Of a DNA stretch of 64,000 nucleotides, positions 18,919-27,706 are shown in pieces. The stretch spans positions 23,813 to 87,812 of the forward strand of contig BPGJ01000011.1 of assembly GCA_026002975.1 (NCBI GenBank), in the 5' to 3' direction. The position numbers were made by a program, and so were the translations under genes. Below the pieces are notes generated by a model that worked only from the letters and a program-made list of their open reading frames with translations, was not told the DNA's origin and made no database searches. Position 1 is the first letter of the stretch. Every line of letters starts with the position of its first letter. The DNA is from Acidimicrobiia bacterium. Its GTDB lineage: Bacteria > Actinomycetota > Acidimicrobiia > Spongiisociales > ZC4RG35.

Positions 18919-19905
18919 CTACCCCCTGTACTCCGCCACCTCGACGGCCCGACCCTGCTCGGCGCTGGCCACGGCCGCCTCCAGCACCGCGACCACTTCC
19001 AGTCCCTCTTCGCCCCCCACCTCCGGGGTGACACCGTCCCGGATCACCCTGGCGAACTCCCGGAGCTGGTCGACCACCGGGTCGACCGGGTCGAGCTCCA
19101 CCTCGGTGCCCGCCGGATCGTCCCGATCCTGGTACCAGAGCCGCTCGCCGTCGTAGTCGCTGTAGGCGGCGCCTCCGGTGCCATGGACCGACAGACGGAT
19201 GAGCCGTGGGACGAAGAAAGAGGTCAGGAGGGTTCCCACCGCACCACTCTCGAACTCGAACAGGAGGCCGGTGGCCTCATCGATGGTCACGTCACGCCCT
19301 CGGCGGGTGAAGGTCGACACCCTGGCTATCGGGCCGGCCAGATACATGAACGTGTCTATCGAGTGGATGCCCAGGGAGGTCATCGACCCCAAGGGGCTCT
19401 CCTCGGGGTTCCATCGCCACGCCTCGTTCGGCATCTTGAACCCGTTGGGAACGTGGTGGTCCGACTGCAGGGTCTGCAGGTCTCCCAGGCGGCCCGACTC
19501 GGCCAGCCGCTTCATCTCACGGGCGGCGGCGGTCCTCCGCCGCTGATGACCCACCTGCAGGGCGACTCCCGCCTTGGCCGCCGCGTCGACCGCCCGCCGG
19601 GCCTCCTCCACGGTGGGGGCCAGCGGCTTCTCGACGAAGATGTCCTTGCCCGCCGAGGCGGCCTGCTCGATGAGGTCGGCGTGGGTTCGGTGGGAGGTGG
19701 CGATCATGACCCCTTCGATCTCCGGATCGGAGAGCATCTGCTCCAGGGATTCGGCTGCCCGACATCCCAGCTCCTCGGCGGCGGCTCGCCGCCGCTCGGG
19801 AGTACGAGCGAAGACGGAGGCGACCTCCAGCTCTCCGGTGCTCGCCGCGGCTCGGGCCAGCACCTTCCCCCACCATCCGACCCCGATCAGACCCACCTTG
19901 ACCAT
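18919..19905 (-). CDS. Gfo/Idh/MocA family NAD(P)-dependent dehydrogenase
   Basis: The protein has 328 residues. The N-terminal Rossmann fold starts VKVGLIGVGWWGKVLARAAA, and the family motif FVEKPLAPTVEEARR with its conserved EKP is present near residue 93. The C-terminal alpha/beta domain contains GIHSIDTFMYLAGPI with the catalytic-region His/Asp. It oxidises or reduces a sugar, inositol or related polyol. AAAGGAGGTGTTCGATG gives a strong start. It is divergent from nothing and lies head-to-tail after the DMT exporter. Confidence 0.82.
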   Translation of the reverse strand: MVKVGLIGVGWWGKVLARAAASTGELEVASVFARTPERRRAAAEELGCRAAESLEQMLSDPEIEGVMIATSHRTHADLIEQAASAGKDIFVEKPLAPTVEEARRAVDAAAKAGVALQVGHQRRRTAAAREMKRLAESGRLGDLQTLQSDHHVPNGFKMPNEAWRWNPEESPLGSMTSLGIHSIDTFMYLAGPIARVSTFTRRGRDVTIDEATGLLFEFESGAVGTLLTSFFVPRLIRLSVHGTGGAAYSDYDGERLWYQDRDDPAGTEVELDPVDPVVDQLREFARVIRDGVTPEVGGEEGLEVVAVLEAAVASAEQGRAVEVAEYRG

Positions 19906-19930
19906 CGAACACCTCCTTTCAGAGATTCGA

Positions 19931-19940
19931 TCATATATGA
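19931..19940 (-). promoter_or_regulatory. Probable -10 region of the Gfo/Idh/MocA gene
   Basis: The perfect palindrome TCATATATGA reads on the minus strand as CATATATGATCG, containing TATGAT about 25 nt before the start codon. The same string precedes the tctC operon. I read it mainly as a -10 box rather than an operator. Confidence 0.35.
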
Positions 19941-19947
19941 AAGACGC

Positions 19948-20823
19948 TCAGCCGTTGAGGGTGACCAGCGCAGTGCCGGCCAGCATGGCGACGGTGCCGA
20001 TCACCAGGCGGGTGTTCATGCGTTCGAAGGGCTCCCGGAAGGTGAGCGGAGCCAGCCCGATGACCACCAGCGCGGCGAGCTGCTGGATGGTTATGGCCAC
20101 CGCCACCTTGGCGAGCGCGAAGGAGAGCCATTGGGCGGAGATGCCCACCGCCCCGGTGAGCCCTCCCGCCACCAGCCAACGCATCGCCACCGGAGGGATC
20201 GGCCCTCGACGGAGGATGCGGGTCGCAGCGAGGACGATCAGATGGAGCGAGAGGGAGATCGCCATTCCTACCGTGAGGCCCTCGACCGGATGGTCGAAGT
20301 CTCGCAATCCGATCCTGATGAGCAGCGGTGTGGTCCCCCAGATGGTGGCCACCGCAAACGCGGCCCACGACCGGCGCCACGGGATCCCCAGCTCGCGCGA
20401 GCCGCTCAGAGAGACCAGCGCGACCCCCAACACGGCGACCACCACGCCGGCCGCCATCTCAGGGGTGAGCGCCTCGTCGAGGAACACCGCCGCCAGGATG
20501 GAACCCACCAGCGGCGCGGCAGACACCAGCGCCCCGGTGCGAGCCACCCCGATCTGCTGCTGACTCCAGGCGAGAAGCGTCCAGCCGACGCTGAAGTGGA
20601 AGAGGGTGGTGAGAGCGAACGTCAGCGCGGCTCGAAGCGGGATCTCGGCCAGCAGACCCATCCGACCCAGCACGATCGCTCTGGTCACGAGGACCGCCTC
20701 GACTCCCACGAGCAGGCCGAAGGCCGTGCGGTAGGCATCGACGAGCCGGTTCGCCTTCCGATTGATGATCTGGGTCACGCCGTAGGCGACTGCGGTGACG
20801 AAAGCCCAGGCAACCCCGTCCAA
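19948..20823 (-). CDS. EamA/DMT-family transporter
   Basis: The protein has 291 residues with ten hydrophobic segments arranged as two EamA repeats. The first begins LDGVAWAFVTAVAYGVTQIINRKA and the second near WRRSWAAFAVATIWGTTPLLI. The start is TTG, because AGGAGG lies four bases upstream; the track start lies inside the opposite gene. It probably exports small metabolites. It shares a divergent control region with the small membrane-anchored protein. Confidence 0.78.
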   Translation of the reverse strand: MDGVAWAFVTAVAYGVTQIINRKANRLVDAYRTAFGLLVGVEAVLVTRAIVLGRMGLLAEIPLRAALTFALTTLFHFSVGWTLLAWSQQQIGVARTGALVSAAPLVGSILAAVFLDEALTPEMAAGVVVAVLGVALVSLSGSRELGIPWRRSWAAFAVATIWGTTPLLIRIGLRDFDHPVEGLTVGMAISLSLHLIVLAATRILRRGPIPPVAMRWLVAGGLTGAVGISAQWLSFALAKVAVAITIQQLAALVVIGLAPLTFREPFERMNTRLVIGTVAMLAGTALVTLNG

Positions 20824-20868
20824 ACGTCCTCCTAGAGAGCGCCGGTAGTGTATGGAAACGGACGACGG

Positions 20869-20884
20869 ACCACCAATCGATTGC
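20869..20884. promoter_or_regulatory. CAATCGATTG operator-like site in divergent region
   Basis: The 16-bp string ACCACCAATCGATTGC is the exact reverse complement of the element before the first MFS gene. It lies between the DMT transporter gene and the DUF2007-like gene. On the minus strand a TACACT box follows it, which would place it upstream of the DMT promoter. Confidence 0.45.
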
Positions 20885-20887
20885 AGA

Positions 20888-21187
20888 ATGGAGCGAGGTT
20901 TGGTCAGGGTCGCGCTGTGCCGGTCGCGGTTGCAGGCCGACATCGCCCGCAACGCCCTCAGATCGGCGGGCGTCGAGGCCTTGATCCGTCATCCATCTGG
21001 GCCGTTCGGCCCCTTCGAGGTGCTGGTGGGCGAAACAGACGCCCCCTACGCCAGGGAGCTGATCGGGGGTCTGGGCGGCAGGCGATCGGCCCTGGAGCTG
21101 CTGTCGCCGGCCCGGCTCCTGGTGGCGGTGGCGGTACTTGTGGCGCTGGTGGCTGGGGTCGTGTTTCTGGTCCGACTAGCGGTGTGA
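20888..21187 (+). CDS. Small membrane-anchored protein, DUF2007-like
   Basis: About 99 residues. The first 60 (VALCRSRLQADIARNALRSAGVEALI, then EVLVGETDAPYARELIGGL) resemble the DUF2007 putative signal-transducing fold. The C-terminus is a single hydrophobic helix, LLVAVAVLVALVAGVVFLV, so it probably sits on the membrane with the soluble part in the cytoplasm. I prefer the second ATG, since the 12 codons before it overlap the palindrome. It ends within the convergent hydrolase gene (12-bp overlap). The family role is unknown. Confidence 0.6.
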   Translation: MERGLVRVALCRSRLQADIARNALRSAGVEALIRHPSGPFGPFEVLVGETDAPYARELIGGLGGRRSALELLSPARLLVAVAVLVALVAGVVFLVRLAV

Positions 21188-21991
21188 GTCGAGCCAGTCC
21201 GCCACCAGCTTCCCCACCGCCTCCTCGTGCCCGGTGTAGTAGTGGCCCGAACCCTCCAGGGTCACCACGTCGACGCCGACCCGGGCCCGGCGGGCGAATT
21301 CGTGAGCCGGGTATAGATCGGGAGGTTCCTCGGAGCCGACCAGGTACAGGACCGGACAAGCGATGCGCGGCGCCAGTTCGAGGATCGCCGGGGATTCGGT
21401 CAGGAAGTCGACATAGGTGCGGGCCGAGATCACGTACCACCAGCCCGGCACGAGCAGCAGGTCGTCCCCGCGGCCATCCTCGACCAGCCGGAGCGCCTCG
21501 GAGGTGATCTCCTCGAACCTGTCGCCGGCCATCAGACCGTGTCGAGACATCCGTCTGAGCAGGTCGGGGCCGCCCCGGTGGGCGGATAGGAGAACCAACG
21601 CAGGTGTGTCCGGATGGTCGACCGCGTACCTCACCGCCAGGGTTCCTCCGTTCGAATGCCCCACCACGGCCGGAGCCGGTAACCCGCGGTCCAACAGCCA
21701 CGCCCGGGCGAGCTGGTTGTCGGCGATGGCCTCGGCGTTGGTCTGATACGCCCCGCCCTCCAGCATCCGGCTGTCACGATTCGAGAGCACGTCGTGTCCA
21801 CGCCGGTTGTACGCCAGGCACGCGAAGCCACGGGTCACCAGGTGGCGGGGAAGGAAACGCGGTGGGCCGAAATAGAAGTTCATGGTGTTGCCGTGCATGA
21901 GCAGCACGGACCCGCGCACCACCGAAGGAAGGTACAACAGCCCATCGAGCGGTTGGGTGTCGGTGTCGATCGATACGGGCTCGATGGTCAC
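21176..21991 (-). CDS. Alpha/beta hydrolase (serine hydrolase)
   Basis: The protein has 271 residues. The oxyanion region VLLMHGNTMNFYFGPPRF, nucleophile elbow VVGHSNGGTLAVRYA with Ser, and catalytic His in GSGHYYTGHEE form the expected triad. The GTG start (VTIEPVSIDTD) is preceded by TATCAT at 7 nt, with no Shine-Dalgarno sequence, so expression is probably leaderless. The preceding arginine-rich codons of the track ORF are the upstream terminator region. The substrate is unknown. Confidence 0.75.
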   Translation of the reverse strand: MTIEPVSIDTDTQPLDGLLYLPSVVRGSVLLMHGNTMNFYFGPPRFLPRHLVTRGFACLAYNRRGHDVLSNRDSRMLEGGAYQTNAEAIADNQLARAWLLDRGLPAPAVVGHSNGGTLAVRYAVDHPDTPALVLLSAHRGGPDLLRRMSRHGLMAGDRFEEITSEALRLVEDGRGDDLLLVPGWWYVISARTYVDFLTESPAILELAPRIACPVLYLVGSEEPPDLYPAHEFARRARVGVDVVTLEGSGHYYTGHEEAVGKLVADWLDSHR

Positions 21992-22004
21992 CGGCCGATG
22001 ATAA

Positions 22005-22030
22005 GTGGGCCGGCGTCGCCGCCGGCCCAC
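22005..22030 (-). terminator. Terminator of the LpqB-like operon
   Basis: An 11-bp perfect stem GTGGGCCGGCG and its complement flank a 4-nt loop. On the minus strand it lies just after the lipoprotein stop and is followed by TTAT. It separates the signalling operon from the leaderless hydrolase promoter. Confidence 0.65.
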
Positions 22031-22036
22031 CCGTCG

Positions 22037-23005
22037 TCATGCCTCGGGGTCGAGCCAGACGGGGTACTCCCGGAGTGCTTCCACCCGACCGTCCTCGGCC
22101 GAGTAGTTCCACACTCGTAGCGTCCCCCACTGCGCCTGGGTGATCGGCACATCGAGAGTGACATCGAACGAACCCCAACCGTTCCCTTCGTCGGTCATCA
22201 CATAGGGCGGCTCGGCGAGAACCTCGCCCGCGGCGTCGAGCACCGCCATGTGGAAGGTCGCCTCGAACACCGCGGCGATCCCCGTCACCCTCGCCCGGGT
22301 GCCGATGGTTCCCCCGTAGGGGGGATCCTCGACGAGGATGGTGGGCACCAGATCCTCGAACTCCATCCGCTCCATCGGCCCGTCGATGACTATCCCCTCC
22401 GACGAGAAGACCTCCACCGGTTCACCGTCGAGCCGCAGCTCCACCCGGTCCACGGTGGGGAAGCGGGTCAGGGTGAACACCAGTTGGGCCAAACGAGCCC
22501 GCTGGGAGAACGTCCCGCCGCCGGCGTCGAAGTCGGCCGACAGGTCGACCACCGCGGTGCCGTCGGCGATGGAAACGCCGAGCAGCAGCGTCCCGGGAGG
22601 GACGGCCGAAGCGATGCCCGCCTTCTGCTCGGACGCGGTCGGCCCCGAGATGAGCTGTTCGAGCGCCGCCCTGGCGACCCCCACGGTCTGCGGTACCCGC
22701 CGGAGGACGGGCACCAGGAACGGCCCGGGACGGCCTCGGGTTCCACCCTGATCGATCAGGAAGTACGCCACCACGTCGGTGGTGGGTGGGATGGTCGTGG
22801 TGGTGGTCGAGGTGACCTCGGTGGTGGTGGTCGAACCGGGGCCGTGGGAGCCGTCGGTCGTCGTAGGCGCCTCCGACGTCGTGGTAATGGTCGGAGTGGT
22901 GACCACCGGGTCGCCGGCGATGGTGGTCAGGGGGCCTCCCAGCCCCACACCCCCTCCGCATGCCGCCAACCCGATCATGAGCGTTGCCAGCAGCCGATGT
23001 CTCAT
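22037..23005 (-). CDS. GerMN-domain lipoprotein (LpqB-like)
   Basis: The protein has 322 residues with signal peptide MRHRLLATLMIGLAAC ending in a lipobox, then a Thr-rich linker of about 60 residues. The GerMN domain follows (VGVARAALEQLISGPTASEQ, TLLLGVSIADGTAVVDLS), and then a Gmad2-like immunoglobulin fold near the C-terminus (TGIAAVFEATFHMAVLDA). It is the third gene after a response regulator and sensor kinase, one base after the kinase stop. This matches the mtrA-mtrB-lpqB order in actinobacteria, where LpqB modulates the kinase. It is shorter than classical LpqB and lacks its propeller. Confidence 0.75.
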   Translation of the reverse strand: MRHRLLATLMIGLAACGGGVGLGGPLTTIAGDPVVTTPTITTTSEAPTTTDGSHGPGSTTTTEVTSTTTTTIPPTTDVVAYFLIDQGGTRGRPGPFLVPVLRRVPQTVGVARAALEQLISGPTASEQKAGIASAVPPGTLLLGVSIADGTAVVDLSADFDAGGGTFSQRARLAQLVFTLTRFPTVDRVELRLDGEPVEVFSSEGIVIDGPMERMEFEDLVPTILVEDPPYGGTIGTRARVTGIAAVFEATFHMAVLDAAGEVLAEPPYVMTDEGNGWGSFDVTLDVPITQAQWGTLRVWNYSAEDGRVEALREYPVWLDPEA

Positions 23006-23006
23006 A

Positions 23007-24449
23007 TCACTTTCCTTTCTCTCGGCTGCCCCCATCGTCGAAATCCCGGGTATCGGGGACTTCACGATCGGGTAACGGTTGGGTAACGGGGATCCGAGCC
23101 CTCACCGCGAACCCTCCCGATGGGAGGGTGGTGGCCTCCAGATCCCCGCCCAGGCGACGGGCGTGTTCCTTGGCGATGGCCAAGCCCAGACCGGAGCCTC
23201 CCCGACTGCGGGACGGATCGCCCTTCCAGAACCGCTCGAACATCCGGGCCCGGTCTTCGGGGGGTACCCCGGCTCCCAAGTCCGCCACCTCGACGATCAG
23301 CTCCCCGCCGGCGACCTCCATCCGTATCGTCACGGGGGGCCTTCCGTGTTCGACCGCGTTGTCCACCAGATTCCCGACGATCCGTTCCAGACAGTTCCGG
23401 TCGATCATCACCTCCACGTCGTCGACCTCGAGCTCGATCGGTTCACCCGGTCTACGGTCGATGAGGGTGGAGGCGAACCGACCCAGCCGGGTGGGTTCGA
23501 GCCGGACCGCCGCTCCGGCGTCGAGCCGAGACAGTTCGAGGAGATCGTCGACCAGCTCCCTGAGCCGTCCCACGTCCCGGGTGACGAGGCCCGCCACCCG
23601 GGCGGCCTCGGGTGGCATGTGGTCGAGGTGCCGTGACAGCAGCGTGGCTTCGTTCACCAGGGCGGTCACCGGGGTGCGGAGCTCGTGGGAGACGTCACTC
23701 ACGAAGTGGCGTTGACGCTGCTCGGCCTGACGCAACTGGTCGATCTGGGATTCCAAGGTCTCCGCCATCCGGTTGAAGGCCGCCGCCCACTCGGCCAGCT
23801 CGTCGTCGCCCTGCTGGTGCAAGCGGACCCCCCGTTCACCTGCCGCCATCCGGTTGGCCGCCCCGGAGGCGGCTGCCACCGGTTTCAGGACCCGCCGGGC
23901 GACCCTGTCGGCTACCACCCAGGCGAGACCCACCACCCCCACCCATCCTCCGGCCAGCACTGCGACCAGACGGGACAGGGTCGCTCCTATGGGTTGTGCG
24001 TCGTAGAAGAAATACATGTCTGGGCCCGAAGGTGGGCGGCGTGCCCCCACCATCAGGTAGGGCCGTCCCGAGAGCTCCACCCACTCGTAGGCGACCCAAC
24101 CCTCGGCCACCGCACCGGCAAGGGCCGGGCTGGGTGGACGGGCGAAGAGGAACCCGGACGCGTATGGACCGTCGACCGTGTCGACGTACAGACCGTCCGA
24201 GCCTCTCAGCAGGAACTCGGAAGCCAGGCTCCCGTCCTCGAAGTCGGACAGGCGGACCTGGTCCCCGAGGCGAGCTACCGCCAACACCCCGACGTCGAAC
24301 TGGGTCCTCTCGACGGCTCTGTCGACCAGCTCGGCCCGAAGAGCGGTCCGCACCGTCGTCCACACCCCGACCGCCAACAACAGGGTCGCGGCTCCCACCG
24401 ACACGGCGATCGCAACCGCGACACGGCGGCGGAAGGATCCCCGGCTCAT
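23007..24449 (-). CDS. Sensor histidine kinase (MtrB-like)
   Basis: The protein has 480 residues. A membrane segment spans residues 8-30, followed by an extracytoplasmic sensor of about 130 residues. A second membrane segment near residue 165 leads into HAMP, a dimerisation helix with the phosphorylated His in FVSDVSHELRTPVTAL, and an ATPase domain with N box NLVDNAVEHG, G1 EVADLGAGVPPED and G2 GGSGLGLAIAKEHA. It starts within the regulator stop (ATGA) and leads into the lipoprotein gene. The signal sensed is unknown; for MtrB it is linked to envelope growth. Confidence 0.88.
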   Translation of the reverse strand: MSRGSFRRRVAVAIAVSVGAATLLLAVGVWTTVRTALRAELVDRAVERTQFDVGVLAVARLGDQVRLSDFEDGSLASEFLLRGSDGLYVDTVDGPYASGFLFARPPSPALAGAVAEGWVAYEWVELSGRPYLMVGARRPPSGPDMYFFYDAQPIGATLSRLVAVLAGGWVGVVGLAWVVADRVARRVLKPVAAASGAANRMAAGERGVRLHQQGDDELAEWAAAFNRMAETLESQIDQLRQAEQRQRHFVSDVSHELRTPVTALVNEATLLSRHLDHMPPEAARVAGLVTRDVGRLRELVDDLLELSRLDAGAAVRLEPTRLGRFASTLIDRRPGEPIELEVDDVEVMIDRNCLERIVGNLVDNAVEHGRPPVTIRMEVAGGELIVEVADLGAGVPPEDRARMFERFWKGDPSRSRGGSGLGLAIAKEHARRLGGDLEATTLPSGGFAVRARIPVTQPLPDREVPDTRDFDDGGSREKGK

Positions 24450-25123
24450 CCGCCGGCCCGGTATCCGAAGCCACGGACGGTCCGAATCAGCCTCGGGTTG
24501 GCCGGGTCCTCCTCGATCTTGCTACGTAGACGCTGGACGGTTACGTCCACCAGGCGGGAGTCACCCAGGTAGTCGTATCCCCACACCCGCTCGAGGAGCA
24601 TCTCCCGGGTGAAGACCTGCTGGGGGCGGCCTGCCAGCTCCACCAACAGCTTGAACTCGGTTGGCGTGAGGTGGATCTCCTCTTCGTCCCGCCACACCCG
24701 ACAGCCCTCCAGGTCCACGGTCAGCGGACCCAGACGGAGGGTCCGGGGCTCTCGACCCTGCTTGACTCTGCGCATCACCGCCCTTATACGGGCGACCAAC
24801 ACCGGCAGGTCGAAGGGTTTGGTCACGTAGTCGTCGGCACCGGCTTCGAGACCCAGCACCACGTCGACGGGGTCTCCCCGGGCGGTGAGGAGCAGGATGG
24901 GAACCGACGAACGTGACCGGATTCGGCGACACGCCTCCAGGCCGTCCATGCCGGGGAGCATGACGTCGAGGATCACCAGGTCGGGCCTCACCCGATCGAA
25001 CCGCTCGATGCCTCCCGGCCCGTCCTCGGCGGAGACGACCTTGAACCCGGCTCCTTCCAGCCCGATGACGGTGGTGTCCCTGACCGACGGGTCGTCTTCC
25101 ACCAGGAGGATGAGTTCGTTCAT
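24446..25123 (-). CDS. OmpR/PhoB-family response regulator (MtrA-like)
   Basis: The protein has 225 residues. The receiver domain carries acidic VEDD, phospho-Asp in LVILDVMLPGMDG, Thr in LLLTARG and Lys in VTKPFDLP. The winged-helix output domain begins near residue 130 and contains LTPTEFKLLVELAGRP and a recognition region near VTVQRLRSKIEEDP. First gene of a regulator-kinase-lipoprotein operon. The arrangement is MtrAB-LpqB-like, but orthology was not tested. Confidence 0.88.
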   Translation of the reverse strand: MNELILLVEDDPSVRDTTVIGLEGAGFKVVSAEDGPGGIERFDRVRPDLVILDVMLPGMDGLEACRRIRSRSSVPILLLTARGDPVDVVLGLEAGADDYVTKPFDLPVLVARIRAVMRRVKQGREPRTLRLGPLTVDLEGCRVWRDEEEIHLTPTEFKLLVELAGRPQQVFTREMLLERVWGYDYLGDSRLVDVTVQRLRSKIEEDPANPRLIRTVRGFGYRAGG

Positions 25124-25158
25124 CCCCCAATTCTGCCCGTCGGGCCGTCAGCCCGCGG

Positions 25159-26517
25159 TCAAGCTGCGATGCCCGAACCGAGTAGAGCCTGCGCGAAGTA
25201 GACGATGAAGGCCGCCGCCACCACCCACATGAGGGGATGCACGTCCTTGGCCTTTCCCATCACCAGCTTCACCAACACGTAGGTGACGAAGCCGGCGCCT
25301 ATGCCCACCGTGATGGAGAAGGTGAGGGGCATGAGGATCAGGGCCATCAACGCCGGGAACCCCTCTTCCACGTCGGTGAAGTCGATGTCCTTTATCAGGG
25401 TCGTCATCAGGTATCCCACCACGATCAGCACCGGGGCGGTGGCCTCCGGCGGGATGAGGCCGGCCAGCGGCGCCAGGAAGATGGCGGCCAGGAAGAGGAT
25501 TCCGGTGACCACCGAGGTGAGCCCGGTGCGTCCACCCTCCGCCACACCGGCGGCGCTCTCGATGTAGCTGGTGTTGGAGCTGATTCCTGCCGCCCCTCCG
25601 ACCGCGGCGCCGAGAGAGTCGACCAGGAGGAGACGTCCGATCCCGGGGATGCGACCCTCCTCGTCGGTCAGCCCGGCCTGCTCCACGATCGCGGTCGCGG
25701 TTCCCATCGTGTCGAAGAAGTCGGTGAGCATGAAGCTGAATATGGTGAGCAGCGCGGTGAGCACACCCAGCTCGACGAAGACGTTGCCCATGTCGAAGGC
25801 ACCCAGCGTCGCGAAGCTGGGTGTTACGACGAACTCCTCGGGAAGGGCCTGCACTCCCAGGATGAGTCCCACCACAGTGGTGGCGAGGATGCTGAGGATC
25901 AAGGCTCCCGGCACCTTCCGAGCGAACAGGATCACGGTGATCACCAGTCCGATCAGGGTCAGAGCCGCCCCGGCGGTTTGGGGAAACACGAACTCCACGG
26001 GGACCGGCCCGTCCCCCTCGGGCTGACGGATGAGGCCGCCGTTGACGAACCCGATGAACAGGATGAAGAGTCCGATACCGACGCCGATGGCCCGCTTCAA
26101 CCCCATGGGGACCGCATCCATGACGGCTTCCCGGAAGCCGGCCAAGACCAGGGCGGTCACCACCAGACCCTCCCAGACGATCACCCCCATGGCCCCTTCC
26201 GGGGTGAGCCCCTGACCTAGCACCAAACCGAAGGCGACCGCCCCGTTGATCCCCAGACCCGCCGCCATGGCGATCGGATAGTTGGCTACGAGCCCCATGG
26301 CGATGGTGAGCACACCGGCGACCAGGGCGGTGGCCGCCGACACCGCCCTTGGATCGAGACCCGCGGCCGACAGGATGCCGGGGTTCACGAAGATGATGTA
26401 GGCCATCACCATGAAGGTGGTCACGCCCGCCCGGATCTCGGTGCCGACCGACGTGCCTCGCTCGCTCAGCTTGAAGAAGCCGTCCAAGCCTCGAGCGCGG
26501 GTCTGGACCTGGGCCAT
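25159..26517 (-). CDS. NCS2-family purine permease (guanine/hypoxanthine, AzgA-like)
   Basis: The protein has 452 residues with twelve to fourteen hydrophobic segments. It has the AzgA-type N-terminus LDGFFKLSERGTSVGTEIRAG, the FMVMAYIIFVNPGILSAAG motif, and the DFFDTMGTATAIVEQAGL motif that holds the purine-contacting residues. It starts after AGGGAGAGAGCC. It imports hypoxanthine, guanine or adenine by proton symport. The nearby molybdenum hydroxylase is 17 kb away, so no functional tie to purine oxidation is claimed. Confidence 0.88.
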   Translation of the reverse strand: MAQVQTRARGLDGFFKLSERGTSVGTEIRAGVTTFMVMAYIIFVNPGILSAAGLDPRAVSAATALVAGVLTIAMGLVANYPIAMAAGLGINGAVAFGLVLGQGLTPEGAMGVIVWEGLVVTALVLAGFREAVMDAVPMGLKRAIGVGIGLFILFIGFVNGGLIRQPEGDGPVPVEFVFPQTAGAALTLIGLVITVILFARKVPGALILSILATTVVGLILGVQALPEEFVVTPSFATLGAFDMGNVFVELGVLTALLTIFSFMLTDFFDTMGTATAIVEQAGLTDEEGRIPGIGRLLLVDSLGAAVGGAAGISSNTSYIESAAGVAEGGRTGLTSVVTGILFLAAIFLAPLAGLIPPEATAPVLIVVGYLMTTLIKDIDFTDVEEGFPALMALILMPLTFSITVGIGAGFVTYVLVKLVMGKAKDVHPLMWVVAAAFIVYFAQALLGSGIAA

Positions 26518-26606
26518 GGCTCTCTCCCTCCTTCCTCGCAGCGGGTCGAATCATGCCACGCCAACAGGCCACGGTGCGACCGGGACGAGGAAATTTCGTG
26601 GAGTCC

Positions 26607-27026
26607 TCAGCGGTCGGCAGGCGGTTCCAGTTCGTGGGCTTCCACCGGGTGGTAGCCGATCTCCAACGCGGCCCACAACGTCTTCGAGCGGGGGTAGAAC
26701 GCCACCCCGACCACCGCGGTGACCGCTGCGGTCGCCGCCGCCAACCATCCCCAGGGCACATCGGGCCAGGTGAGGAGGATCCCCCCCACCAGAACCACGA
26801 ACAAGGCCGCGAAGGTGACCGCGGTGTCGATGATCATCGCGCCCACCCAGTAGCCGGGTTCCCGTTCGAACCGAAACCCGCATCCGGGACAGGCTCGACG
26901 CATCTCGCCCCAGGATCGGAAGACGTGGTCGGCGCCACAGAGGGGGCAGCGTCCCGCCAGCCCCCTCCGCAGCCTGGTCCATCCTCTGCCGGTCACCGGA
27001 CCGGTAGGTTGGGCCGCCCGTTCCAA
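26607..27026 (-). CDS. DUF983 family zinc-ribbon membrane protein
   Basis: The protein has 139 residues. Two CxxC pairs, RCPLCGADHVF and ACPGCGFRFEREPGYW, form a zinc ribbon. Two hydrophobic helices follow (IDTAVTFAALFVVLVGGILL and AAATAAVTAVVGVAFYPR). This is the DUF983 layout, whose role is not established. It lies immediately after the DUF981-like gene on the same strand with a 15-nt gap. Confidence 0.75.
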   Translation of the reverse strand: MERAAQPTGPVTGRGWTRLRRGLAGRCPLCGADHVFRSWGEMRRACPGCGFRFEREPGYWVGAMIIDTAVTFAALFVVLVGGILLTWPDVPWGWLAAATAAVTAVVGVAFYPRSKTLWAALEIGYHPVEAHELEPPADR

Positions 27027-27041
27027 CCCGTCAAACCGGGC

Positions 27042-27641
27042 TCAACCCTGGGCGACGATCTCCTCGATGTGCCCGTAGAACCCGGCGATTCCGGTCACCG
27101 CCGCGGCGACGGTCATCAGCCCCAACACCACGACGCCCGCCCAGGCGAGTCTGCGGCGCGTCTCCTCGCCGACGTAGGCGTAGGGCAGCATTCCCAGAGC
27201 GGCCAGACCGGCGGCCAGCCACATGAGGAAGGTGAGGGGCGGGTTGCGGGTCAGGTCGAAGGCCAGCACCGCCCGGGCTCCCTGGAGCAGATACAACCCG
27301 ATCAGCGCCGACGCCCAGGAGAGAGGCGCCAGCGACATGTCGTTGTACAGGAGGAACCCGGCGACGATCAGCAGGAAGGAGAACAGTCCGGTCGAGACGC
27401 CGAACAGCTCCGAATAGTGTCCGGCCGGGAACCCCGCCCAGTCGGTGAGGACGAGCTGGGCGAACCCGCCGAGAGCGAACAGCCCTATCAGGAAGAACAA
27501 CGCCCCGAATTGCTTCCGCACCTCGGGCCCGTCCTTGCCTCGAGCCACGTAGACCCCGAGGTAGGCCGCCCCCGCGGCGCCGGCCGCGGTGACCAGGGCG
27601 AGGATGAGGATCAACGGGTTGTGAGAGCTGAGCGTCTGCAA
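27042..27641 (-). CDS. Six-helix membrane protein, DUF981-like
   Basis: The protein has 199 residues with five or six hydrophobic segments and short loops, for example KQFGALFFLIGLFALGGFAQ and HYSELFGVSTGLFSFLLIVA. TTG is chosen as start because AAAGGAGG lies six bases upstream; the longer track ORF has no Shine-Dalgarno sequence. The repeated short helices resemble DUF981 membrane proteins of unknown function. A TATCGG box lies about 25 nt before the start. Confidence 0.6.
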   Translation of the reverse strand: MQTLSSHNPLILILALVTAAGAAGAAYLGVYVARGKDGPEVRKQFGALFFLIGLFALGGFAQLVLTDWAGFPAGHYSELFGVSTGLFSFLLIVAGFLLYNDMSLAPLSWASALIGLYLLQGARAVLAFDLTRNPPLTFLMWLAAGLAALGMLPYAYVGEETRRRLAWAGVVVLGLMTVAAAVTGIAGFYGHIEEIVAQG

Positions 27642-27706
27642 AGAGCCTCCTTTCTCGGTGTGCACCGATAGTGTCCGTTCTGGAGGATTCGACTCGGCAG
27701 GGACGA

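Noticed and set aside
19931-19940. TCATATATGA palindrome as a repressor operator shared with the tctC promoter
   Set aside because: The shared part is explained by a TATGAT -10 box, and flanking bases are not conserved, so a promoter element is the simpler reading.
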